Shown piece by piece: positions 10,082-22,373 of a DNA stretch of 64,000 nt. The stretch is from positions 130,597,546 to 130,661,545 of the forward strand of contig CM057338.1 of NCBI GenBank assembly GCA_030015575.1. The letters are read 5' to 3'. The position numbers and the translations under genes were made by a program. This DNA is from Agapanthus africanus (lineage: Eukaryota > Streptophyta > Magnoliopsida > Asparagales > Amaryllidaceae). The notes below the pieces were generated by a model. That model was not told where the DNA came from, made no database searches, and was given only the letters and a program-made list of their open reading frames with translations. Position 1 is the first letter of the stretch. Each line of letters opens with the position of its first letter.

Positions 10082-12299
10082 TGTAGGGTTCCTAGGCACT
10101 CTAGTGAGGTCTCCCAAGCCATCAACCATGGCAATTTCAAATTTTACGGTGCCTACAAACCCTAAACAACGGAACGTTTGCTAGAAATCTAGGCGAACAA
10201 CTAACTAGTTAACACTTAACTAATGAGAAAACGGAAATACAACCTTTGTAGATCCGGTGCTCCACCTCCACGGCTCCGCAACGAGGTCATCTCCGCTGTC
10301 CAAATCAAATCCGGGCTCTAGAGTCGGCTTCGTCGGAGAATGGGCAAGCTAGGTCGTCGATGTCCATGCCGAAGATGATCTACGTCGAGGCATCGCTAGA
10401 TCAAGCTCACAACTTCACCAAGTCATGAAACTTGTGAAGTAAACACACTCTACTACTTGGCAAGAGGTAGAGGATGAAGAAATAGGAAGTGGGTAGACTT
10501 TAGAATTGGATTTCTCACTCATATGCATCAATCACCATTGATGGAGGTGAAGCTTTTCTTCTTAAAGTCAAGGAAGAAGAAGAAGAAGCTTATATGATAA
10601 GTTTATTGAATAATAAAAGAAAATGAATTCTTATCATAATTTTAACTAGAGTCAAGTGTAGAGAATGAATCATGGTTAGTGGGAATGGTTAGGGTTAAGG
10701 ATGAGATAAGAATGGTAGACAAAGTCAAAGGTTCATGAATCTTCATGAAAAAACAAAGAAAGCCTCCATTCTTCTCATTTCATTTTCCAAAAAGAAAATA
10801 AATAAATAAATAAATAAATAGATATGAAAAACAAAACCCTAACCATTTGAATAACCATGGTTTATTCTATACACAAACTCAAGTTAGCATGCATCATCAA
10901 ACATGATACAAACAAGTGCACAAAAATATATCGCATATGCAATGCGCACGAACCAAGTGAGAAAATCCGTCTAAAGTGAACCGATACTAGTTAATGCAAA
11001 GTAATATATCAAATATATAATTATACATTAAATCATTAAATCAACACTTGATTCAATGATCCGGTCATGCGCACATAACCGACTGGTATCATTAGTAACA
11101 TCTTATCGAATCAACACTTGATCCGATAACCCGGCTATATCGCATATAACCGATCAATGTCACATCGCGAGAATCGAATACAGTATCACATACACGCATT
11201 ATTCTCGGTCCCGCACATATCTCATATGCGCTCCTATTTCATTTCGCTTGAGCCAGGAAACCTTTGTGTAGGACTCTAAAGACTCGTCAATACGCCGGCA
11301 GCAGATGATGATCATATCAAGCATCCACAAGCCGCAAGCGGTCTGCTAAACGTAACGGCCACCCGGGTATTGAGCGATCTGAAGATCGACGAGCAAGCCC
11401 GCTCACACTCCAGTGAATCCGACCAGTAACACTACCGTACAGTCCGGTCTGATCGTCTGATATGTTGCATATCTCGCCTAGGGGTGGTAAACGTCAGACC
11501 CCAATAGCTCGATAAGTCGTGTCGATATGAGGTCTATAACTGTTCGAGAAACTACTGGTAACACTTACCAGTAAATCTCAGCAACCCTGGCCAGGGATTT
11601 CCTATTATAGCCAATCGAACACAGCGCAACATCAACTCCCTATACCGGGAGAGACGAATCCCCTCCTATCGCTCATTGCCTCCATGTGACTCGGGACTGT
11701 ACCCAAAAACCACCGTTTTGCACGCCCTCTTGGACGTGGTAAGATGGAAATCAAAGCACAGTGGGAACCACACAAGACTCTATGACGATCTCGGGTCAAC
11801 AGACTACTCTGTACCAGTGTCACCAGAGAACTGCCATCTGACGTGAGGTATAATACCATCTGGGAGTTCTCGGCGGGTTCGTCCAGTGTACCCAGTCTCT
11901 ACTGAGCACCCGTATATCATCTCTGATGTCAAACACCGATGGATATGGGATCATCCATCGCCCATCTGCATGGGTCGAGAAGGTATACGCTAGTCTACTC
12001 TGGTATATCGATGCCCCGTCTCGATACACCCACGACTAGGGACTTTGAAGGATGTACTTATGGACTACCATGTCCCCACTAGTATGATTCGCATCATAGT
12101 CTAGGTAGTCAAGTACAGATCCTAAGGGCTTTACCAACATGTAACAGAGAGACAATCAGCATACACGTTAAGGTAAAGGGTAACCAGATAGCATACTATC
12201 ATGTCGAGCAAGAAAGTCCTCCCTATATATGTCCCAGCATCCACTACAATATACATCCTATGTACAGTAATGGCCTCTAGGGCATACATATAACTAACA
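10082..12299 (-). repeat. 3' LTR of copia element a
   Basis: In plus orientation it runs from TGTAGGGTTCC to ACATATAACTAACA. It is nearly identical to 18254-20471. It contains an (AAAT)n microsatellite near 10797-10820 that differs in composition between the LTRs. Short open frames on either strand here (for example 11632-12029) have no recognisable domain and are conserved only as LTR sequence. Confidence 0.93.
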
Positions 12300-12312
12300 A
12301 TCTCCCACTTGC
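12300..12312 (-). promoter_or_regulatory. Polypurine tract of copia element a
   Basis: On the minus strand GCAAGTGGGAGAT directly precedes the LTR start TGTTAG. The same sequence precedes the LTRs at 40461 and 56279. Confidence 0.85.
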
Positions 12313-13378
12313 ACTAGGGCCATCTGTAGCAGTGGTTGCAGTATCTCATACTCAACCATCCCATAAAAGTCTCTCTCTGGGAACAGGCCTTTGTGAGTGG
12401 ATCCGCTGTGTTGTCCTCTGAGTCTACTCTCCTAACCTCTATCTCCCTGGAGATCAACCATCTCCATGATCAGGCGATGCTGCCTTAGAATATGTCTGGA
12501 TCACTGATGGGACCGGCGTTCCTCGGCATGAGCCACGACTCCATTGTCTCACAATGGTAGGAACGTAGTTCATCTCATGAACCAATATACACCCAAACAG
12601 CCTCTTTGGTAGCATCTTAAGTAGCGATGTATCCTGCCTTTATCGTCTAGTATGTCACGGTATCTAGCTTGGAACTCTTCCAACATACCGTCCCTTTACT
12701 GAGAGTAAAGACAATGCCTGTGACTGACATTCAGTCGTCTTTATCACCCTGGAACACTTCCAGTGATTCTCCCCAAGATCGATTGATACCATCTCACTAC
12801 AGCTAGTGAGTAGCCTAACATCCAATTAAATCTATCTCATAGATCCAAAATCCAGGATTTAGTAGGTATCACTTTGATCCTATATGGAGAATTCTAGTGA
12901 TAAGCGGAGATTGACCGAGCGTAGCATAAGAAACTCTTTTCTTATCAAGAGTATGTCATCCACGTACTCTACGAGGATCGTCACCATACTCCCTACTACC
13001 TTTTTGTATATACAAGGTTCATCTATCATTTTGATGATGTCAAACTCTTTGACTAATTCATCAAAACAGATGTTCCAACTCCGCGATGTCTGCTTTATCC
13101 TATAAAACATCTTGCACACGTTTCCGCTGCTCCCACTGTCTACGATACCCTCTGGCTGTGTACTTATAGACGCACTCTTCTAAATCATCATTTAGAAAAG
13201 CAGTCAAGATACCCAACCACCAGATATCGCAGTGATGGTATGTAGCCGTGACAAGTAGGATCTGGATGGACTTAAGCATAGCTACTGTAAAAGGTTTCAT
13301 CATTATCCACGCCTGGTCGATGACGAAAACCTTTAACAATTCTAGCTTTGAAAGTCTCAACTTTTCCATGTACACCAA
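12313..13378 (-). pseudogene. RT and RNase H remnants of copia element a
   Basis: Minus-strand reading gives recognisable copia RT pieces: RIKQTSRSWNICFDELVKEFD and EYVDDILL (the YVDD box, codons at 12955-12966). Motif A, normally an MDVKTAFLN-type sequence, reads IWWLGILTAFLND near 13203-13232, so the first catalytic Asp is lost. RT thumb and connection sequence is missing between the YVDD region and the RNase H remnant (12313-12860), which itself contains several stops. These features are shared with b1 and b2. Confidence 0.8.
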
Positions 13379-13389
13379 GTAATCTTCTC

Positions 13390-15065
13390 AAGATATACTT
13401 GCTCCTGATGGGGATTTAACCCTTCAGATATAGCAACCAAAGTCCATACTTTGTTGGTGTATAAGGATTCCATCTCAGATCGATGAACATCCAGCCATTC
13501 TTACAGAGTCTCACTCTTGATGGCCAGCTCGAAGCTAGTTGGGTCATCATCTCATGATGCAATCCTCGCTCCCACTGTCATAGAGAAACAGAAGTATCTC
13601 TCAGGTGGGTGAGGAACCCTACTAGATCGGCGGAGAGGCTGAGGTTCGTTGGTATCTACTGAATCCTTTGGTTGTACCAAATCATCTGCTGTATTTTGTA
13701 TAGCTGGAACCTTTCCAGTTCTACATAACAGATCTTGCCTTGAGCTTGTCCGGATTTTTCTTTTAGACATAGGCCGGACAACCCCAAATCTTAACTAGCT
13801 TAAGACATGGGCTCTTCCCTTTCCATATCTCATATGGAGTGGTATGCAACTGATTTGATTCGAACCTATTCAATAGGTATGCAGCTTCTCAAGTGGATAA
13901 CTCCCAAAAGGAAATAGGTATCTCAGTATTACTCATCATAGAGCACACCTTATCACATAGGGTGCAATTGCTCCACCCCTATATACCATCTTGCTATGGT
14001 GTATACGGAGGAGTAATGCTGAGAGAGAATCTCATTCTCCTTTAGAAAAGTCCTGGAATTCCGTGCTCAAGTATTCTCCTCCTAGATCACATCATAGGAC
14101 ATAATACTTATACCCGTTTATCTGGTTCTCTACTTCTCGCTTATATTCTGTGAATATCTCAAAAGGCTCGGACTAATGTTTCAACAGGAACATATGTCTG
14201 AATCTTGAGAGATTATCAGAGAATGTAATGAAGTACAAAGAACCGGTCATGGCATGTGTAGACAGGAGACCTTACATACATCATCATGTATCAGTCCCAA
14301 GAGTTCATTAACTCTTTCTCTGTTTACAGTAAACGGAGCTATGGTCATCTTATCTTTGTGACATGACTGGCGAGTTTCACAAGATGTAAATTCAAACTGA
14401 TTTAAATATACATCTACATGTAACTCTAGCCAGTCGGGTCGCATTGATCTGACCTAGTCTACAATACCTCAAGAAGGAATCGTTCATTTCTGAACTCTTC
14501 CTCTTGTGTGTGTTCCATATACTAAGAACTGTAGTTTGATTTAGAACATCAATGCTTTTAGATAACGTGCCTGAACCGATCAACTTTTGATATAGGAAAT
14601 GTTCAAAACATTATCCATCAATACAAAATTATATCCTTTCTTTTCTAACAAAGAGAGTGATATGATTTGGTATATCAGGTTCGGTATCTAATAACATTCG
14701 TTCAGAATCAATGTATTGGTAATACAGGGTGACAGTGACCGACAGACTTGGCTGCAACACTTGCCCCGTTCTCTGCCTCATGAAACTTATCACCCGTTCT
14801 CAGTTCTCTACTTTTCTGTAGCCCCATGTAACAGATTACATATCTGGGATCCTGATCTGGTATCACATACCCAGGACATAAAGGATACTGAGAAACAGTT
14901 CTCTATAATGAACACACCCGAAGATGATGCATCAACATGCACTCTCTTCGTTTGGGCGGCACGGGAAATCTGGTATTCCCCAATTTCTTGCTCTGTCTTA
15001 TAACAATTATAAGTTGGAGCGGGACCAACGTTCCCCAGCTCAGTATAACAAGCGGGTTCGGTCAA
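13390..15065 (-). pseudogene. Protease and integrase remnants of copia element a
   Basis: In element order (right to left): a protease piece (15065-14808) with SWVCDTRSGSQICN, where the usual DTGSG has become DTRSG; a GAG-pre-integrase piece with RYCRLGQINATRLA (about 14480-14440); an integrase N-terminal piece with SCETRQSCHK and ERVNELLGLIHDD (14444-14247); broken integrase core; and the linker QPLRRSSRVPHPPERY (13770-13552) that joins IN to RT in Angela-like copia elements. Several frame changes and stops separate the pieces. No zinc-knuckle Gag body is visible upstream. Confidence 0.75.
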
Positions 15066-15280
15066 TATTCCGTATTATTATCTTGATTAAGGCGTGATAT
15101 GGTCGCTACCTGGAGAGAGAAAGAAGAAAACACTCAGCGTGCGCTCTGTCAAGAATAGATTGGTTATTATTTTATCTAATCAGGATGGCTCCCACTGCTT
15201 TTTATCAAATCTTCCTTCAAACCCTAAAAGGAAAGACTAGCCGGGACTAATTACACACTACAAGTTCGCCAATCTTTCAG

Positions 15281-15394
15281 CCAGGCCAGTGTCGGTACTT
15301 TGAGGGAGGTCCCCCGTGCTTTCGCACAAACCTAATTAATGTAAACCTCGTTTTCCCAGAGGCGTAACCCCGTTGACACCTTTCTAGACACCTA
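15281..15394 (-). ncRNA. Conserved leader RNA block, copy in copia element a
   Basis: In element sense it opens GTAGGTGTCTAGAAAGG and includes GTGC-GAAA-GCAC and a CCTCC block, closing near CCTGGC. Equivalent blocks are at 22050-22170, 37365-37480, 53181-53298 and 45963-46080. This is an inferred structured RNA segment of the retrotransposon transcript, not an independent gene. Confidence 0.5.
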
Positions 15395-15884
15395 CTTGAT
15401 CGGCTAATTGTAATGTATAAAACTCTCCCAGGAGTAACTCTTACTCGCAGCGGGTATCGGGATCCAACTATCTCATAGAAGGTATGCAATCTCATTGCAA
15501 ATCTCAACACTTGAAATTCCCGATAATATTTTGCCCCTAGCGTCCTATGACCTTGACGCAGGCCAACAAACCATAGTCCGCTAGTCAAGTTCAACCCGTC
15601 ATTTCCTGATTGAATTAAACCCACCCGCACGACCCTTGACGCAGGCCAACAAAGTCGCACGACTACCCTAATCCAATCACATCATATGCTTATGCAGATA
15701 AGCACCAGTTAGCTACCGCACACTACGCCTTGATGCAGCTAACAAACGTAGCACGAATACTAACTACTACTTATCTGAAATGACGGAGGGCTACGACAGG
15801 TTTTTCTGAAAACCTATTGCGTAATGAACTTGATATCGTTGTAGGATCGAATGGTTTTAAAATGGAGTGCTTTTGAGGCTTTTC

Positions 15885-16092
15885 TAGTTTTGCTAAAGGA
15901 GTCACTCCCGGTGAAGGGATCGTCGGTCCTTTCCTCGTGGAATGAGGTGCGGGATATATCACATATATCGCTGTGCAAAGCAAAAACTCTTAAAAGCAAT
16001 CAAAAGACAAACCGAGTGTGTAGCATCTGCCAGTTATTGCTAAAGGAGTCACTCCCGGTGAAGGGATCTCGGTCCTTTCCTCGTCGGATGAG
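15885..16092 (-). repeat. Direct repeat in the copia leader
   Basis: A block of about 50 bp built around GGAGTGACTCCTTTAGCAA (element sense) occurs twice, near 15890-15940 and 16036-16086. Both copies are followed in element sense by similar sequence. Copies b1 (36682-36728, 36826-36872) and b2 share both repeats; element C has one copy near 21413-21458. Confidence 0.65.
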
Positions 16093-18241
16093 GTGCAGGA
16101 TATATCACATATACCGCTATGCAAAGCAAAAACTGTAGCTACCTGTTTTATTTTGAAATTCGATTCTACAACATCTTAGGTTTCTTTTATTTCATTAATC
16201 ACATTAATGAAGTCCCATCATTTAAGTACCTAAACATCACAGATAGATATGACGTACACTTATGCCATCCGCATTCGCCTCGATGTCCCCTCGTGCACCG
16301 TTAGGTTAGGTAACTAACGGCAGAGCGGGGCAGGGCTAGCGCGGGTGTAAAACATAAGTAACGTCTATATAATATATCATATATACTATATACTGTATCT
16401 ATCACAGAACATCTCATGATCACATCACAGATATCGCAGCAGAAGAATATCATATGAAATATTGGATATACTAGGACGTCCGTGTTTTCAATACGAGCCA
16501 GTATAAAACACGGATTCCACGGTCGTGATGAATAGCCAAACCCACACCCCTAGACCCCTACGAGAGCGGCAAGCAACCCTACCAATTCTGGAGTTAGGAG
16601 ACCCGGACTCGACTCCTCGAGTTGGTCTCCCACTGGATCCCAGAACCCGGTTACTTGTGCCCTCCTCCTTGGGTCTATCCTAGTGCGGAAAAGTAAATAA
16701 TATACAAACGGTGACAACTTCCGCAGCCTGGAAGCGCCCCAATAAAAGAATATTACATACAAGTTTTTACATGAATGAAAATGAAAAACACTCATCTCAC
16801 ATAAAAACCCCCGGCTATTCAAACACGACGATCCAATATAACATATCCAGCAACACATAACATCACATGTCATCAACGTAAGTAAATATGTCCATCCCAA
16901 TTGTCGTTGACATATAGCAACGAAACCGGCGATATCACACATTACACTTACGGTCACAGAAAAGAAAGTGTAAAACTACAACAGTTGGAATGCGCAATCT
17001 GCATAGACATCTCATGCCTAATCAAATGAATACCTTAGACATCACATGCCTAACAATTATAAACCCCGCATTTTAGTCTCAAAATCGAAAACACTTTTCA
17101 ATATCTAGTCGGGCAATTCAACAAGATTCCCGACACCCTGATCGAATGCTCGTCGCAAACTTCAGTAGACGGCCACACCCCTGATACCGTCGACGAAGTG
17201 CACCAAGGCGGAACACCGCCACCGCGAGCACCCGAACGGAAGCTTTCGGCGACGGGGTTCTCCTACAGTCACTTGGTCGGGGCTATGGAGTGAGGCTGTC
17301 TATTAAGTTTACCCGGCGAGTATCCGCGTACGCTACGTGATTGCGACGGACTTTTGATCACATCAAAATTCCGTGGCAACCGATCAAGTGAGACTAAACT
17401 GCTATGTTTATAACATTCATTCAGTTATCTCATAACTATTGTGAATTCCAATTATTGTATCACATTCCGGATAAATAGAAAATGTTAAACTTTTCGATCG
17501 AACAGTCAAACACCCAAGTTTTCCCGATACTGATCAACACATGAAATAAGTCCAACAACATTCATTTCGTACCTCAGTACCAACGGTCCAGCTGTAGAAG
17601 GGTCAAGCCAACGCCTCACATGTGGCACGCCGTACTGCCCCAAACCCGAAGGTTCAAAGGGCAGTTCAAGACGGTCACATAATCGAGTTAAGGTTTGTGT
17701 CTTCTAGAGGGACCATCGCGTTACTTGCACTACTTAGAACGTCGTTAAACTACGGAAAAATCCAACACTTGGAAATTTCCCGACAGGGGAAAAATTGGGT
17801 ATTTATATCCGGTCGAACTTTTTAACATATTCTAAAATTTATCCGGAAAGCCAAATAGACAAAATTTGATACTCCGATCGAAACACCGAATCCCCAAAAC
17901 AACTCAGAAAAATTCAACTCTGGAAAAAATATTAAAAATACCCAGGAAAACCAGCACAGAATATTGTGAATTACTGTACTAATTAGGATGCCACAAACGA
18001 CAAAACTGCCGCGCTTCCGCCGCACGAGCCATGCTCGTGCCGCGGAAGCGCGGCGAACTGTTGGAAACAAGTACTCGTATTTCACAGTTGTTCTTAGGAT
18101 TGCCTTCTGATTTTTCTGAACATTTTTAATATGGAAAAATCCCAGATTTTAAAAATTGGACAGAGAGCATGTTTGAATCGGGGTTTCGGGTTCGTTCGGA
18201 CTTCAATTTCCGTCTAGACTTCGCCTAAGGCTCTAGCTAGG
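16093..18241 (-). other. 5' leader of copia element a, no coding content
   Basis: About 2.1 kb between the direct repeats and the PBS. No ORF on the element strand is credible. The sequence is collinear, in reverse, with 42688-43534 plus 51188-52340 of element b2, so it is genuine leader and not a later insertion. It contains the GC-rich hairpin at 18008-18054. Confidence 0.7.
18008..18054 (-). promoter_or_regulatory. Long GC-rich hairpin in the copia leader
   Basis: Two 22-nt arms (18008-18029 and 18033-18054) are inverted repeats with one mismatch around a 3-nt loop. The inner arms are GCACGAGC and GCTCGTGC. It lies about 190 nt downstream of the PBS in the transcript. The equivalent in b2 (42871-42920) keeps the inner arms, but its outer arms carry several mismatches. 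Confidence 0.7.
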
Positions 18242-18252
18242 CTCTGATACCA
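18242..18252 (-). promoter_or_regulatory. Primer binding site, initiator methionine tRNA type
   Basis: On the minus strand TGGTATCAGAGC directly follows the LTR end CCCTACA with one intervening base. This is the standard plant copia PBS, complementary to the 3' end of initiator Met tRNA. Confidence 0.9.
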
Positions 18253-18253
18253 C

Positions 18254-20471
18254 TGTAGGGTTCCTAGGCACTCTAGTGAGGTCTCCCAAGCCATCAACCA
18301 TGGCAATTTCAAATTTTACGGTGCCTACAAACCCTAAACAACGGAACGTTTGCTAGAAATCTAGGCGAACAACTAACTAGTTAACACTTAACTAATGAGA
18401 AAACGGAAATACAACCTTTGTAGATCCGGTGCTCCACCTCCACGGCTCCGCAACGAGGTCATCTCCGCTGTCCAAATCAAATCCGGGCTCTAGAGTCGGC
18501 TTCGTCAGAGAATGGGCAAGCTAGGTCGTCGATGTCCATGCCGAAGATGATCTACGTCGAGGCATCGCTAGATCAAGCTCACAACTTCACCAAGTCATGA
18601 AACTTGTGAAGTAAACACACTCTACTACTTGGCAAGAGGTAGAGGATGAAGAAATAGGAAGTGGGTAGACTTTAGAATTGGATTTCTCACTCATATGCAT
18701 CAATCACCATTGATGGAGGTGAAGCTTTTCTTCTTGAAGTCAAGGAAGAAGAAGAAGAAGCTTATATGATAAGTTTATTGAATAATAAAAGAAAATGAAT
18801 TCTTATCATAATTTTAACTAGAGTCAAGTGTAGAGAATGAATCATGGTTAGTGGGAATGGTTAGGGTTAAGGATGAGATAAGAATGGTGGACAAAGTCAA
18901 AGGTTCATGAATCTTCATGAAAAAACAAAGAAAGCCTCCATTCTTCTCATTTCATTTTCCAAAAAGAAAATAAATAAATAAATAAATAGATAGATATGAA
19001 AAACAAAACCCTAACCATTTGAATAACCATGGTTTAATCTTTACACAAACTCAAGTTAGCATGCATCATCAAACATGATACATACAAGTGCACAAAAACA
19101 TATCGCATATGCAATGCGCACGAACCAAGTGAGAAAATCCGTCTAAAGTGAACCGATACTAGTTAATGCAAAGTAATATATCAAATATATAATTATACAT
19201 TAAATCATTAAATCAACACTTGATTCAATGATCCGGTCATGCGCACATAACCGACTGGTATCATTAGTAACATCTTATCGAATCAACACTTGATCCGATA
19301 ACCCGGCTATATCGCATATAACCGATCAATGTCACATCGCGAGAATCGAATACAGTATCACATACACGCATTATTCTCGGTCCCGCACATATCTCATATG
19401 CGCTCCTATTTCATTTCGCTTGAGCCAGGAAACCTCTGTGTAGGACTCTAAAGACTCGTCAATACGCCGGCAGCAGATGATGATCATATCAAGCATCCAC
19501 AAGCCGCAAGCGGTCTGCTAAACGTAACGGCCACCCGGGTATTGAGCGATCTGAAGATCGACGAGCAAGCCCGCTCACACTCCAGTGAATCCGACCAGTA
19601 ACACTACCGTACAGTCCGGTCTGATCGTCTGATATGTTGCATATCTCGCCTAGGGGTGGTAAACGTCAGACCCCAATAGCTCGATAAGTTGTGTCGATAT
19701 GAGGTCTATAACTGTTCGAGAAACTACTGGTAACACTTACCAGTAAATCTCAGCAACCCTGGCCAGGGATTTCCTGTTATAGCCAATCGAACACAGCGCA
19801 ACATCAACTCCCTATACCGGGAGAGACGAATCCCCTCCTGTCGCTCATTGCCTCCATGTGACTCGGGACTGTACCCAAAAACCACCGTTTTGCACGCCCT
19901 CTTAGATGTGGTAAGATGGAAATCAAAGCACAGTGGGAACCACACAAGACTCTATGACGATCTCGGGTCAACAGACTACTCTGTACCAGTGTCACCAGAG
20001 AACTGCCATCTGACGTGAGGTATAATACCATCTGGGAGTTCTCGGCGAGTCCGTCCAGTGTACCCAGTCTCTACTGAGCACCCGTATATCATCTCTGATG
20101 TCAAACACCGATGGATATGGGATCATCCATCGCCCATCTGCATGGGTCGAGAAGGTATACGCTAGTCTACTCTGGTATATCGATGTCCCGTCTCGATACA
20201 CCCACGACTAGGGACTTTGAAGGATGTACTTATGGACTACCATGTCCCCACTAGTATGATCCGCATCATAGTCCAGGTAGTCAAGTACAGATCCTAAGGG
20301 TTTTACCAACATGTAACAGAGAGACAATCAGCATACACGTTAAGGTAAAGGGTAATCAGATAGCATACTATCATGTCTAGCAAGAAAGTCCTCCCTATAT
20401 ATGTCCCAGCATCCACTACAATATACATCCTATGTACAGTAATGGCCTCTAGGGCATACATATAACTAACA
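18254..20471 (-). repeat. 5' LTR of copia element a
   Basis: 2218 bp, matching 10082-12299. Most differences are C/T or G/A transitions, as expected for methylated transposon DNA. It is followed by TSD GATTT at 20472-20476. Confidence 0.93.
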
Positions 20472-20476
20472 GATTT
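20472..20476 (+). repeat. Target site duplication GATTT (right copy)
   Basis: Matches 10077-10081, bounding copia element a. Confidence 0.9.
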
Positions 20477-22373
20477 TCTGTGATTGTGCTGAGGTTGTTG
20501 GTTGGATTGTCGTGGTGGATAGCTTGCGGTGCAATGATAATAGTACAGTTAAGATTCATTTGTACATTTGTTATTGTGGGGCGAGCGTCTGACATGTGCA
20601 CTGCCGTCTTTGCCGTGTTGTATATTATTTGATTAGGCCACGACCGGGTTGAGGTCGATGTCACCATTGTACATATATATTCATTTTCTGTACTAGGATT
20701 ACCCCGCGGTGGAGTGCACAAATAGTCGGGTTCTAGAAAGCAACAAACCTGTATCTCATGGCGTTGAGACGGAGAGTGATTCACTCTAGAATTGGCGGGC
20801 TATTCATCGCACTCGTAGGGGGTATAATTTGATCCACGGAGGGGCGCTCAAGTTACCGGATCCCGTGAAACCCTGGGTGGCCCATTCACTTTGTTGATTG
20901 GGGTTGCCTCATTTCTGGGATTGGTGGGTAACTTTCCGCGCTCGTAGAGGTCCAGGTTTTCATTGCACGAGCTATCCACACACCGAAAACGTTGGGTTTT
21001 ATTTGCGGCTCAAATGAAACCCGAGACTCCAAATTTATCCACCATTCTGTGTTATTTGCTGAGATTCTGTGATGTTGCTTATTATCATACTTGGGACGAA
21101 TGTTATATATATTTATATATATACTGGTAGATGTTGTATATGTTTTACACCCGCGCTATTCCAGCCCCCGCTCTGCCGTTAGTTTAGTAACCTAACGGTG
21201 TATGACGGGGCCCCATGGTGAATGCGGATAGCATATACGTACATTGTATTTCTGGTGTGATAGGTTATCTAACGGGACCACATTAATTTTGATTAATGCA
21301 AGAAAAGAAATCTAAAAAGATGTTGGAATAAATTTCGAAAATCTATAGTTATATTCTTTTGCTTTGCATAGTGGTATTCGGTCATGAATATCCAGCACCT
21401 CATTCCAGGAGGCAAGAGCCGAGATCCCTTCGTGGGGAGTGACCTCTTGAGCAAAAGTTTATATTGGAGATTACTCGATTTTTTCATAACCAAAAGTTTT
21501 AAAAGAGGAGACTAAACCACTCTTATGCAAAACTGCTCAGGTTCCTTCAACAATATCAAGTTCATTACGTTAAAGGGTTTTTCACCAAAAACCCTGCCGT
21601 AGCTCTCCGTCGTTTCAGAAAATTAGTACTTAGTATTCGTGTTGTGTTTTTTGATTATTCATCAAGACGCGGTGAACAGTAGATAAGTAATGATTCTCTG
21701 TTGCATAGATAAATGCGATTGGTTAGGATGGTCGTATGATTTTGTTGATTATTCGTCAAGGATCATGCAGATGGGTCTAATGCAATCCTGGATAACGACG
21801 GGTTGAACTTGATTAAGAAATTTTTGATTTGTTGATTATTCATCAAGGTCACTTGGGTCCTAGGGGAAAAAACCACATCGGGGGTTTCAAATATAAAGGA
21901 AACTTGCAGATTTAGCATACCTTCTGAAGTGTGGTGACTAGAGTGGATTCCATCTAGGTCTTCATACAATGATAGTTGGATCCCGATCCCACTGATGGGC
22001 AGGATTACTCTTGGGAGATTATTTCACTTAACAATCAATATTATAAACCAAGTAGGTGTCTAGAACGGTGTTAGCAGGGCTACGCCTTCAGGGAAAAGAG
22101 GTTACATAATTAAGGAACTTTGCGAAAGCATTGGAAAACCTCTCTCTCAATACCAATACTAGCCTGGCCGAAAGGTTAAGCAAGTATTGCAAAGTGTGAT
22201 TAATCTTTGACTAGTTCTTCTTTTAGGGTTTGAAGAAGAATTTGAGGAAACAGTGGGAGCCATCCTGATTAGATAAACTAATAGCCAATCTAATCTTGTA
22301 AGAGCGCACGCTAAGTGTTTCTTTTCTCGCTCTCCAGATAGCAACCATTTCATGGCCAAATCAAGATAATAAA
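20477..22373 (+). other. Leader of copia element C
   Basis: No credible ORF. It shares landmarks with the leaders of a and b: a TTTTACACCCGCGCTA block near 21140, a CCTAACGGTG block near 21192, one copy of the GGAGTGAC repeat (21413-21458) and the structured block at 22050-22170. Just before the coding part are AGTGGGAGCC(ATCC) and AAGAGCGCACGC, both conserved in b1 and b2. Confidence 0.65.
22050..22170 (+). ncRNA. Conserved leader RNA block, copy in copia element C
   Basis: Opens AAGTAGGTGTCTAGAACGG. It includes GAGGTT (22098-22103) and AACCTC (22137-22142) as possible stem arms around TTGCGAAAGCA, and ends near CCTGGCCG. It is the copy most similar to the one in the gypsy-type NA element (45963-46080): TAATTAAGGAAC and GGAAAACCTC are identical in both. 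It ends about 200 nt before the first coding codons. Confidence 0.55.

Larger units (their letters stand above)
10082..20471 (-). mobile_element. Complete copia element 'a' (Angela/BARE-like), pol degenerate
   Basis: A 10390-bp element with two 2218-bp LTRs, TSD GATTT, an initiator-Met PBS (18242-18252) and a PPT (12300-12312). On the minus strand the LTR begins TGTTAGTTATATG followed by a GCCCTAGAGGC motif, as in the Angela/BARE group. The two LTRs differ at roughly two dozen positions by eye, about 1%. The internal region (about 5.95 kb) has a very long leader, no recognisable gag body and a pol full of stops, frame changes and internal deletions. The same lesions occur in copies b1 and b2, so the copy was already non-autonomous when it inserted. 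It sits inside copia element C. Confidence 0.93.

Noticed and set aside
11632-12029. Overlapping minus-strand open frames in the copia LTR, repeated at 19804-20201
   Set aside because: They lie inside LTRs, recur only because the LTRs are copies, and show no domain or start context.
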